This document shows positions 6,510 to 13,451 of a stretch of 17,183 nt of DNA, piece by piece; position 1 is the first letter of the stretch; every line of letters starts with the position of its first letter. A program made the translations under genes and the position numbers. The notes under the pieces were generated by a model, which did no database searches, was not told the DNA's origin, and saw only the letters and a list, made by a program, of their open reading frames with translations. The stretch is from Bacillota bacterium (lineage in GTDB: Bacteria > Bacillota > Clostridia > Christensenellales > Borkfalkiaceae), in NCBI GenBank assembly GCA_003343805.1, contig QAKM01000008.1:1-17183 (forward strand), given 5' to 3'.

Positions 6510-8564
6510 ATGTTTTATAAGACGTATATGTTCGGCGAAACGGCCGTTTGTTACAGAGAGGTGCCTGTCGAAGGGCACGAAAATAAGTCGACGGTGGGGC
6601 TTGCCCTCTTCCCTGCGGGGAAGGAACCCGGCGGGATCGCCATGGACAGCCTCGTGCAGGCGGCGTTCACGGGAGATGAGACGCTCATCGACTATACGCT
6701 CGGCGTCACCATGCGCAACCGCGAGGGCACGCTTTTAAAGGTCGAAGAGCAGGCGGCGGACGAGGCTTCCGTCACGACCCGCCTTGCGGACGGGCGCGGG
6801 AATGCGTATGTCCATCACCTTTGCTATTCGGCTGCAACGGGCGTGTTTACCGTCTGGGTGGAGTACTTCAACCGCACGGGAAGGGAGCAGACCCTCGAGA
6901 GCCTGCAGAGCTTTTCGATCAGCGGCATCCACGCCCATCGGGACGGGAAGGCGACGCTTGCGGGGCTCAAGCTCCACCGCATGACGAGCGCATGGTCGCG
7001 GGAGTGCCGTCCCGAGGAGGACAGCTTCGCAAATTTGGGTTTGGATACGAGCTGGGCCCGCTACGGCGTCAAATGCGAACGCTTCGGCGAGGTCGGATCC
7101 ATGTCCAACCGCGGGCATTTTCCCTTTGCCGCCGTCGAGGACGCGGAGCGGGGCATCGTCTGGGCAGCGATGATCGAGGCGCCTTCCTCCTGGCAGATGG
7201 AAGTGTATGCCGAGAAGGAGACGTGCGCGCTCTCGGGTGGGCTCGCAGACTACGAGTTCGGCCATTGGCGCAAGCGGATCGCCCCCGGAGAAGGCTTTAC
7301 AACGCACAGGGCCTTTCTAACGGTAAAAGGCAGCGTGCTTTCCTGCTGCAACGCATTTGTCGCAGAGCAGGAGAGGAGGCTCGAGGTGCCTGCCTCCGAG
7401 GAGGAGATGCCCGTTCTCTTCAACGAGTACTGCACGACGTGGGGCTGTCCTTCGGCGGAGAACATCCGCGCCATTTTAAAGGCCATCGAGCCCTTTCCCA
7501 TCGATACCTTCGTCATCGACTGCGGCTGGTATAAGCCGGACGACAAGGGCTGGTGCAACGCCATCGGGGACTGGCGGGAGAGCCGTGCGCTCTTCCCCGA
7601 GGGCATCTCGGCGGTCTCGGACGCCATCAAAGCGGCGGGGAAGCACCCCGGCATCTGGTTCGAGTTTGAAGTGGCGGGCCGCGACAGCGACTGCTTCTTC
7701 GACGAGAGCAAACTTGTAAAGCGGGACGGACACGTCATCACGGGCAAGAACCGCCGCTTCCTCGACCTGCGCCTCCCCAAGGTGCAGGAGTATCTCAAAG
7801 AGCGGATGCTCGCCTTCTTGCAGAAGAACGGCTTTGAGTATATCAAGATCGACTACAACGACAGCCTCGGCATCGGGTGCGACAGCCCGGACAGCGCGGC
7901 GCCCGGAGAGGGCGGACGTCAGATCGCCGAGGAGAGCCTTGTTTGGCTCACAAAGCTCCGGGAGGCGGTGCCCGGGCTCGTCATCGAGAACTGTTCCTCG
8001 GGCGGCAGCCGCATCGAACCGCTCCGTATGAGCAAGGTCTCCATGTGCTCCTTCTCGGACGCGCACGAGTGCAATGAGATCCCGCTCGTTGCCGCGAACG
8101 TCTCACGCGTCATCCCTGCGCGCCAGATGCAGATCTGGGCGGTGCTCCGGGAAGGGGAGAGCGTTTCGCGCACGATCTATTCCCTCACGGCCGCGATGAT
8201 GGGCCGCATCTGCCTCTCGGGCGACGTGCTGCACCTTTCGCCCGAGCGCATCGATCTCATCCGCGACGGCCTTGATCTCTACCAAGAGGTCAGGGACATC
8301 GTGCGCCATGGCCGCATCGTTCTCATCGATAATACGGTGGAGTACTACCGCGCGCCCGAAGGAAGGCAGGTGTACGTCAAGGAGTACGAGGGGAGAAAGC
8401 TCGTCATCGTGCATTTCCTGGAGTGCGCGGAGAAGGTCTCGCTGCCGCTTGAAGGTTACCGCCTCAAACGGGCGTTCACCGATCTTGCCTATACGGCGGA
8501 GGGGGAACTCCGGATCGAGGGCAGGCCGTTTGCGGCGGGGGCGTTCCTTCTGGAGAAGGAATAA
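6510..8564 (+). CDS. GH36-type alpha-galactosidase-like glycosidase
   Basis: This retaining glycoside hydrolase of the melibiase (GH36/GH-D) clan normally removes terminal alpha-galactose. An N-terminal beta-sandwich-like region (about residues 1-300) precedes a TIM barrel. Barrel motifs are FVIDCGWY (about 334-341), KIDYN with likely nucleophile D448, CSSGGSRIE, and FSDAHE with likely acid/base D517. The C-terminal part is beta-rich. At 684 residues it has the usual GH36 length. No signal peptide is seen, so it is cytoplasmic. The start is ATG 6510 with GAGG four bases upstream. No promoter of its own is evident; the araA terminator sits directly in front. Beside arabinose genes, beta-L-arabinopyranosidase activity, known in some clan members, is an alternative. 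Confidence 0.88.
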   Translation: MFYKTYMFGETAVCYREVPVEGHENKSTVGLALFPAGKEPGGIAMDSLVQAAFTGDETLIDYTLGVTMRNREGTLLKVEEQAADEASVTTRLADGRGNAYVHHLCYSAATGVFTVWVEYFNRTGREQTLESLQSFSISGIHAHRDGKATLAGLKLHRMTSAWSRECRPEEDSFANLGLDTSWARYGVKCERFGEVGSMSNRGHFPFAAVEDAERGIVWAAMIEAPSSWQMEVYAEKETCALSGGLADYEFGHWRKRIAPGEGFTTHRAFLTVKGSVLSCCNAFVAEQERRLEVPASEEEMPVLFNEYCTTWGCPSAENIRAILKAIEPFPIDTFVIDCGWYKPDDKGWCNAIGDWRESRALFPEGISAVSDAIKAAGKHPGIWFEFEVAGRDSDCFFDESKLVKRDGHVITGKNRRFLDLRLPKVQEYLKERMLAFLQKNGFEYIKIDYNDSLGIGCDSPDSAAPGEGGRQIAEESLVWLTKLREAVPGLVIENCSSGGSRIEPLRMSKVSMCSFSDAHECNEIPLVAANVSRVIPARQMQIWAVLREGESVSRTIYSLTAAMMGRICLSGDVLHLSPERIDLIRDGLDLYQEVRDIVRHGRIVLIDNTVEYYRAPEGRQVYVKEYEGRKLVIVHFLECAEKVSLPLEGYRLKRAFTDLAYTAEGELRIEGRPFAAGAFLLEKE

Positions 8565-8584
8565 AAATCAAAGGAATGAATGTT

Positions 8585-8615
8585 GGCTCGGGCGTTGACT
8601 TTTGGCGCCCGAGCC
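8585..8615. promoter_or_regulatory. Inverted repeat enclosing a -35 box
   Basis: GGCTCGGGCG (8585-8594) and CGCCCGAGCC (8606-8615) are perfect complements around an 11-base spacer that begins with the -35 box TTGACT. It could be an operator, or a hairpin ending the upstream glycosidase mRNA. ATTATAAT rather than a T-run follows, which argues against a standard terminator. Confidence 0.6.
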
Positions 8616-8623
8616 ATTATAAT
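8595..8623 (+). promoter_or_regulatory. Sigma-A-type promoter for the UDPGP gene
   Basis: TTGACT (8595-8600), a 17-base spacer and a perfect TATAAT (8618-8623) lie 31 bases before the ATG at 8655. The right half of the inverted repeat fills most of the spacer, so a bound protein would cover the polymerase site. Confidence 0.82.
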
Positions 8624-8654
8624 AGAGGGGAGATTCTTACAAGGGGAAAAAAGA

Positions 8655-9878
8655 ATGGATCGACTGAAGAGCGCAAGGGAGCTCTTGCGCAGGCATGGGC
8701 AGGAACACCTCCTCGCCTATTACGACGAGCTGAGCGAAGCGGAGCGGGAGAGCCTGCTCACCCAGATCGAAAGCATCGACTGGAACATCTTTTCGGAGGA
8801 GGCGCGCTGCCATGCGCCCGAAGGAGAGATCGCTCCCATCGCGGGCATGAGCACGGAGGAGATCGAAGCGCGGCGGGAGGAGTTCTTTGCCGCGGGAAAG
8901 GAGATCATCCGTGCAGGCAAAGTGGCGGCGCTGCTGCTCGCGGGCGGGCAGGGGACGCGGCTGGGCTATGACGGGCCGAAGGGAACGATGGACATCGGCC
9001 TCACGCATCCGCTCTACATCTTCGAGTGCCTCATCCGCAACTTGCAGGAGGTCTGCAGAGCCTGCGATGCCGTCGTACCGCTCTACATCATGACGAGCGA
9101 CAAGACGGATGAGAGGACGCGCACCTTCCTCAAAGAGCATGACTATTTCGGCTATCCTCAAGAGGCCGTCCGCTTCTTTTTGCAGGATATGGCCCCCGCG
9201 ACCGACTTTGACGGCAAGATCCTGCTGGAGGGGAAGGGGAGGCTCGCGCTCTCGCCCAACGGTAACGGAGGGTGCTTCTCCTCGCTGCGCCGTTCGGGAC
9301 TGTGGGAGGAGGCCGCCGCCCGCGGCGTGGAATGGTTCAACGTCTTTGCGGTGGACAACGTCCTCCAGCGCATCGCCGATCCCGTCTTTGTGGGGGCGAC
9401 CGCGCTTGCGGGCGTCAACTGCGGTGCCAAGTTCGTGCGCAAGTGCGATCCGCACGAGCGCGTGGGTGTGCTCTGCCTGCGCGGAGGCGTGCCCGACGTC
9501 GTGGAGTACTACGAGCTCTCCGAGGAAATGGCGAACGCCCGCGATGAAAGGGGCGGGCTCGTCTATTCCTTCGGCGTCATCCTAAACTATCTCTTCCGCC
9601 GCGAGGCGCTCGAAGAGATCGAGAGGAACGTCATCCCCGTACACGTCGCCAAGAAGAAAATACCCTGTCTGAACGGGGCGGGCGAGCTCGTAAAGCCCGA
9701 CAAGGAGAACGGCTGCAAGTACGAGACGCTCGTCGTGGACATCGTGCGCCTGACAAAGAGCTGCCTTCCCTATGAGGCGGTGCGCGAGCACGAATTTGCG
9801 CCCATCAAGAATGCAACGGGCGTGGACAGCGTGGAGTCGGCACGCGAACTTTTAAAACAAAACGGAGTAACACTGTAA
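8655..9878 (+). CDS. UDP-sugar pyrophosphorylase (UDPGP family)
   Basis: It transfers UMP from UTP to a sugar-1-phosphate, giving a UDP-sugar and pyrophosphate. The nucleotide-binding loop LLLAGGQGTRLG (residues 93-104) followed by GPKGTMDIG is typical of the eukaryote-like UDPGP family (UDP-glucose, UDP-galactose or UDP-GlcNAc forming), not bacterial GalU. Further marks are MTSDKT, SPNGNGG, and FNVFAVDNVL. The start was set at ATG 8655 (407 residues), with AGGGG about eight bases upstream; an in-frame ATG at 8580 lies before the promoter and is rejected. The stop overlaps the next start (TAATG). Beside an alpha-galactosidase it could activate galactose-1-phosphate, but no galactokinase is present. 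Substrate is unresolved. Confidence 0.88.
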   Translation: MDRLKSARELLRRHGQEHLLAYYDELSEAERESLLTQIESIDWNIFSEEARCHAPEGEIAPIAGMSTEEIEARREEFFAAGKEIIRAGKVAALLLAGGQGTRLGYDGPKGTMDIGLTHPLYIFECLIRNLQEVCRACDAVVPLYIMTSDKTDERTRTFLKEHDYFGYPQEAVRFFLQDMAPATDFDGKILLEGKGRLALSPNGNGGCFSSLRRSGLWEEAAARGVEWFNVFAVDNVLQRIADPVFVGATALAGVNCGAKFVRKCDPHERVGVLCLRGGVPDVVEYYELSEEMANARDERGGLVYSFGVILNYLFRREALEEIERNVIPVHVAKKKIPCLNGAGELVKPDKENGCKYETLVVDIVRLTKSCLPYEAVREHEFAPIKNATGVDSVESARELLKQNGVTL

Positions 9879-10225
9879 TGGAAGAACAGGCATCCCAGGT
9901 GACGATGGACTTTGCGGCACAGCTCATTGCGCTCAGCCGCGTCATCGTCGATATCTTCAAGACCAACGATCTGGACAAGCTCCCCGAGATGAACCGCATC
10001 ATCAAGGAGATGTACCGCTTGCAGCACGGCAGCGAGGATCCCGCGATGCAGACCATCGACGTGGAGGCGAACGTCATCTACACCAACTTTGATATGCTCG
10101 TCAAAGTCTTAAAGACGGCGGAGACGGACGGCGACCTTCCGTCCCTCCAGAATGCCGTCAATAAGTTTTTGCACAATATCAATGAGGCGACTGTGAACAT
10201 TGCCGCCATGTTTGGTCTGCTCTGA
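9878..10225 (+). CDS. Small helical protein, unknown function
   Basis: I do not recognise a family. The 115-residue product looks almost wholly alpha-helical with no membrane segment or signal peptide: helix-like stretches cover about residues 5-28, 31-48, 58-82 and 88-113, with aliphatic residues at heptad-like spacing. A dimeric helical bundle is plausible. Its ATG overlaps the stop of the UDPGP gene (TAATG), so it is translationally coupled and likely made in step with that enzyme. That suggests a partner or regulator of the pyrophosphorylase, though this is inference from coupling only. No terminator is obvious after it. Confidence 0.75.
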   Translation: MEEQASQVTMDFAAQLIALSRVIVDIFKTNDLDKLPEMNRIIKEMYRLQHGSEDPAMQTIDVEANVIYTNFDMLVKVLKTAETDGDLPSLQNAVNKFLHNINEATVNIAAMFGLL

Positions 10226-10275
10226 CGCCAAATTTGCGGCGCAATACTTTGTCCTGCTGCGGCAACCCTCAGTCA

Positions 10276-10291
10276 TTTACGATTTTGTAAA
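10276..10291. repeat. Small hairpin at start of intergenic repeat region
   Basis: TTTAC (10276-10280) pairs with GTAAA (10287-10291) around GATTTT. It lies between the 115-aa gene and the direct-repeat cluster in the 291-base gap before the GH51 gene. No T-tract follows. Confidence 0.3.
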
Positions 10292-10314
10292 CTCCTTCGG
10301 GTTTTCCTCGCACT

Positions 10315-10351
10315 CCGCGTCTTGCTTGCAACTTTGACGTCAGGATGGGCT
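10315..10351. repeat. Intergenic direct repeat, unit 1
   Basis: A 37-base sequence beginning CCGCGTCTTGCTTGCAAC and ending CAGGATGGGCT is repeated exactly at 10413-10449. It contains the palindrome TGACGTCA and CGTC/GACG words that could form an imperfect hairpin. Confidence 0.8.
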
Positions 10352-10368
10352 TCTTTGCGCGCTCTTCT

Positions 10369-10402
10369 CGTCTTGCTTGAAACTGCGGCGTTACGATGGG
10401 CT
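10369..10402. repeat. Intergenic direct repeat, unit 2 (divergent)
   Basis: It starts CGTCTTGCTTG like units 1 and 3 and ends GATGGGCT, but the middle is replaced by GCGGCGTTAC, losing the TGACGTCA palindrome. It begins 51 bases after unit 1 and 47 before unit 3. Its last 15 bases recur with one mismatch at 10461-10475. Confidence 0.65.
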
Positions 10403-10412
10403 GGGGCGTTTC

Positions 10413-10449
10413 CCGCGTCTTGCTTGCAACTTTGACGTCAGGATGGGCT
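10413..10449. repeat. Intergenic direct repeat, unit 3
   Basis: An exact 37-base copy of 10315-10351, with the copy starts 98 bases apart. Perfect identity beside a diverged middle unit suggests recent duplication or gene conversion. A 15-base remnant lies at 10461-10475. Confidence 0.8.
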
Positions 10450-10519
10450 GAGGCGCATGGGCGTTACGACGGGCTTTAATTTGTATTGATTTGAGACCTT
10501 AAAATTTAGGGAGGAAATG

Positions 10520-12043
10520 ATGAAAACGAAAATTTTTGCAGATGCCAACCTTCGGGTGGGCGAGATCGACCGCAACCTCTTCGGCTCGTTTATCGAGCAT
10601 CTCGGGCGCGCGGTGTACGAGGGCATCTATGAGCCAGGGCATCCCACGGCGGACGAGAACGGCTTCCGCGGCGACGTCATCGAGCTCATCCGCGAACTGA
10701 ACGTTCCCATCGTGCGGTACCCGGGCGGCAACTTTCTTTCGGGCTACGATTGGCGGGACGGCATCGGCCCCCGCGAGAAGCGGCCCACCCGCCTCGATTT
10801 GGCTTGGTTCACGACGGAGACCAACGAGTTCGGCACCGATGAGTTCATGAAGTGGTGCAAAAAGACGGGCATCACGCCCATGATGGCGGTGAATATGGGC
10901 ACGGGGACCATCCTCGATGCGGCGCACCTCGTCGAATACTGCAACCACGCGGGCGGCACCGCCATCTCCGATCAGCGCCGCGCCAACGGGGCGGAGGAGC
11001 CGTACAACGTCAAGTATTGGTGCATCGGAAACGAGATGGACGGCCCCTGGCAGACGGGACATCTGAGCGCCGACGAGTACGGCAAAAAGGCGCTCGAAGC
11101 CGCCAAAGTCATGCGCTGGACGAACGGCGAGTACGAAAAGAACGCGCCGCGCGACTTAAAACTCATCGTCTCCGGCTCTTCCAACCACGAGATGAAGACC
11201 TTCCCCGAGTGGGACCGCACTGTCCTCGAACACACCTATGAGGCGGTCGATTATCTCTCCATGCACCGCTACTATCAGTACGATGCGGACCGGAAGCGCC
11301 CGTTGGAGGACTTCCTGGGTTCTGCCGACGACATGAACGAGTACATCGGCACGCTGAAGGCGACCATCGAATATGTGCGCGCCAAGGTGCGCTCCAAGCG
11401 GCACCTCAAGATCAGCTTTGACGAGTGGAACATCTGGACGGTGGATGCGCCCCGCACCGAGCCGCTCTGGAAGAAGGCGCCGCACCTTCTCGAGGACGTC
11501 TATACCTTCCGCGATGCGCTCGTCTTTGCGGGCCTCATGAATACCCTCCTCAACAACTGCGATGTCGTCAAGATCGGCTGCCTTGCGCAGCTCGTCAACG
11601 TCATTGCGCCCATCATGACGAAGAAGGGCGGCGGCACTTTCAGACAGGCGTCCTTCTATCCCTTCCGCTATCTTGCGGGCAACGCTTCGGGTGCGACGGT
11701 GCGCACCTTCTCGGACAGCGACACCTTCGAAAACATGTACGGCACGGCGCGGACGATCAACGAGGCCGTCACGCACGATATAACAAAGCGCGAAGTGTGC
11801 GTTTCCCTCTGCAATTACAGCCAGGAGACGCGCGAAGTCGAGCTCGAACTGCGTTCCTTCGGCGAACTTTGCGCCAAGGAGTATGTGCGCATGGTCAATT
11901 CCGACCTCGACGCCACAAACGGGTTCGAGCACCCCGATACGGTGAAGCCCGAGGAGCTCGATCTGCCGAACGTCAAGGACGGCTCGCTCGTTTCCCTTTC
12001 GCTCGCGCCCATGAGCTGGAGCTTCCTGCGCTTCAAGTACTGA
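10520..12043 (+). CDS. GH51 alpha-L-arabinofuranosidase
   Basis: This retaining enzyme releases terminal alpha-L-arabinofuranose from arabinan or arabinoxylan oligosaccharides, supplying AraA. GH51 marks are GSFIEHLGRAVYEGIY near the N-terminus, VRYPGGNF, the acid/base E172 in WCIGNEMDGPWQ, MHRYYQ, and the nucleophile E302 in ISFDEWNIW. The TIM barrel is followed by a C-terminal beta-sandwich ending in APMSWSFLRF. The 507-residue length is typical. There is no signal peptide, so it acts inside the cell on imported oligosaccharides. GGGAGG (10509-10514) is five bases before ATG 10520 and only two before ATG 10517, favouring the second. No clear promoter was found in the repeat-rich gap upstream. 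The next gene follows after 27 bases. Confidence 0.96.
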   Translation: MKTKIFADANLRVGEIDRNLFGSFIEHLGRAVYEGIYEPGHPTADENGFRGDVIELIRELNVPIVRYPGGNFLSGYDWRDGIGPREKRPTRLDLAWFTTETNEFGTDEFMKWCKKTGITPMMAVNMGTGTILDAAHLVEYCNHAGGTAISDQRRANGAEEPYNVKYWCIGNEMDGPWQTGHLSADEYGKKALEAAKVMRWTNGEYEKNAPRDLKLIVSGSSNHEMKTFPEWDRTVLEHTYEAVDYLSMHRYYQYDADRKRPLEDFLGSADDMNEYIGTLKATIEYVRAKVRSKRHLKISFDEWNIWTVDAPRTEPLWKKAPHLLEDVYTFRDALVFAGLMNTLLNNCDVVKIGCLAQLVNVIAPIMTKKGGGTFRQASFYPFRYLAGNASGATVRTFSDSDTFENMYGTARTINEAVTHDITKREVCVSLCNYSQETREVELELRSFGELCAKEYVRMVNSDLDATNGFEHPDTVKPEELDLPNVKDGSLVSLSLAPMSWSFLRFKY

Positions 12044-12070
12044 GAAAAGTTAGGTCACATAAGATAAAGT

Positions 12071-13231
12071 ATGGCAAGAAGATCGAAAGCCGCCGCAAAG
12101 CGGGCGCTGAAGGCCGTTTGCATCCTGCTCGCCATCGCGCTCATCGCGGCCATTGTGTTTGGTATCTATTGGTTCGCCGTCAAGGGAAAGTCATGGGACG
12201 ATCTGAAGGCGCTGTTTAACAAGCCTTCGGCGCCGCCCGCGACGGGGACCGTCGAGACGGGCGAGCTCTCCATCCACTTTCTGGAGCTCGGCAATAAGTA
12301 CACGGGCGACTGCACGCTCATCAAGATCGGCGATACCGAGGTGCTCATCGATGCGGGTTCGCGCAAGGGCTCGGCGGAGACGCTTGTTCCCGCCGTCTCC
12401 GAGTACTGCACGGACGGCGTCCTCGAATATGTCATCGCGACGCACGCCGATCAGGATCACATCGCCGCTTTTGTGGGGACGAACGAGTTTCCCGGTATCT
12501 TTGAAAGTTTCGAGTGCGAGGTCATCATCGACTTCCCGCGGACCAACAAGGATACCGCCATCTACAAGGACTATCTCGAGGAGCGGGACAAGGAGGTCGC
12601 GGCGGGCGCCGAGCACTACACCGCCCTCGAGTGCTGGAATGAGACGGAGGGGGCTTCCCGCAGCTATACGCTTGCAGAGGGCGTGACGATGAACTTCCTC
12701 TATCAGAAGTTCTACGAGGAATACGCCTCGGACGAGAACAATTACTCCGTCTGTATGCTGCTGACGCAGGGAGATTACAATTACCTCTTCACGGGCGATC
12801 TCGAAGAAGAGGGGGAGGCGTCGCTCGTCGAGAGCAACGATCTGCCGCAGTGCAAGCTCTTCAAGGGCGGGCATCACGGCAGCAAGACCTCTTCGACGGA
12901 GAAGCTGCTTTCCGTCATCCGTCCCGAGATCGTGTGCGTGTGCTGTTGCGCGGGTTCGCCCGAGTACACGACGAACAACGACAACACCTTTCCCACGCAG
13001 GCGATGATCGACCGCGTTTCTAAGTACACCGATAAGATCTATGTCACAACACTTGCGATAAACGTCGATTGGGAGGAGGAGAGCTGGGATCATACCTCGA
13101 TGAACGGCACCATTACCTACCGATCGGACGGAAAGGAGTGGTCGGTGACGGGCAGCAATAATTCTACCATTTTGAAGGATACCGAGTGGTTCAAGGAAAA
13201 CCGCGTCTGGAATTCCCCTGTATATCAATAA
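12071..13231 (+). CDS. Membrane-anchored ComEC-like MBL-fold protein
   Basis: A basic N-terminus and one membrane segment (about residues 13-36) precede a short linker and a metallo-beta-lactamase-fold domain (about 65-330), probably outside the cell. The fold resembles the ComEC C-terminal hydrolase: FLELGNKYTGDCTLIKIGDTEVLIDAG, THADQDH (H125, D127, D129, H130), FTGDLE (D243) and KGGHHGSKTSS (H268, H269). The later ComEC-type histidine (usual Y-G-H-P region) is not evident; NNDNTFPTQ stands there, after a cluster of cysteines at C289, C291, C292 and C293. No ComEC pore domain is present, so DNA uptake is not implied. The substrate is unknown. The Shine-Dalgarno site is weak, and the gene may be read with the GH51 gene. 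Confidence 0.82.
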   Translation: MARRSKAAAKRALKAVCILLAIALIAAIVFGIYWFAVKGKSWDDLKALFNKPSAPPATGTVETGELSIHFLELGNKYTGDCTLIKIGDTEVLIDAGSRKGSAETLVPAVSEYCTDGVLEYVIATHADQDHIAAFVGTNEFPGIFESFECEVIIDFPRTNKDTAIYKDYLEERDKEVAAGAEHYTALECWNETEGASRSYTLAEGVTMNFLYQKFYEEYASDENNYSVCMLLTQGDYNYLFTGDLEEEGEASLVESNDLPQCKLFKGGHHGSKTSSTEKLLSVIRPEIVCVCCCAGSPEYTTNNDNTFPTQAMIDRVSKYTDKIYVTTLAINVDWEEESWDHTSMNGTITYRSDGKEWSVTGSNNSTILKDTEWFKENRVWNSPVYQ

Positions 13232-13313
13232 GATGATCGCGCTGCAGCTCGTTAAGAATGCTGTACCATAAAATGCGGAGCGAATATTTTCGGTATTAGT
13301 CATCCGGTTTAGT

Positions 13314-13387
13314 AAAATGTCGCAGTTGCCGACTGTTTTCTTAAAAAAACGTCGCAAAGAGCGACGAAAATTCAAATAAAACGTCGC
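13314..13387. repeat. Three 10-base direct repeats at exact 32-base spacing
   Basis: AAAATGTCGC (13314-13323), AAAACGTCGC (13346-13355) and AAAACGTCGC (13378-13387) start exactly 32 bases apart, near three helical turns, ending 7 bases before the -35 box of the ATPase gene. The middle unit continues into a GCGACG inverted arm, and the first has a weaker CGAC arm. They could be sites for a regulator, possibly the ATPase itself. The remaining gap (13232-13313) shows nothing else clear. Confidence 0.55.
13343..13366 (-). terminator. Terminator-like hairpin, minus strand
   Basis: On the minus strand CGTCGC and GCGACG form a 6-bp stem around TCTTT, followed by seven T (13343-13349 on the complement). 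No minus-strand gene ends here, so this would stop antisense transcription, or it is simply part of the 32-base repeat unit it overlaps. Confidence 0.35.
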
Positions 13388-13394
13388 GCAAGTG

Positions 13395-13423
13395 TTGACT
13401 GCCGCCTCCGGATGGTGTATAAT
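13395..13423 (+). promoter_or_regulatory. Sigma-A-type promoter for the ATPase gene
   Basis: TTGACT (13395-13400), a 17-base spacer and a perfect TATAAT (13418-13423) lie 28 bases before ATG 13452. It decides the start codon: in-frame ATGs at 13392 and 13422 lie before or within the promoter. Confidence 0.85.
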
Positions 13424-13451
13424 GGTGGACGGGAAACAAGAGGTGGCGCGT

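Noticed and set aside
8580..8654. Longer start for the UDPGP gene
   Set aside because: The extra 25 codons cover the inverted repeat and the -35/-10 promoter; ATG 8655 has a proper ribosome site.
10519..10535. Catabolite-responsive (cre) site at the start of the GH51 gene (TGAAAACGAAAA)
   Set aside because: The left half fits the cre consensus, but the required CA on the right side is missing and the match lies over the start codon.
12071..13231. Competence protein ComEC
   Set aside because: Only the hydrolase-like domain is present; there is one membrane segment and no channel or OB domain.
13392..13451. Longer start for the ATPase gene
   Set aside because: ATG 13392 precedes the -35 box and ATG 13422 overlaps the -10 box; ATG 13452 has a good ribosome site.
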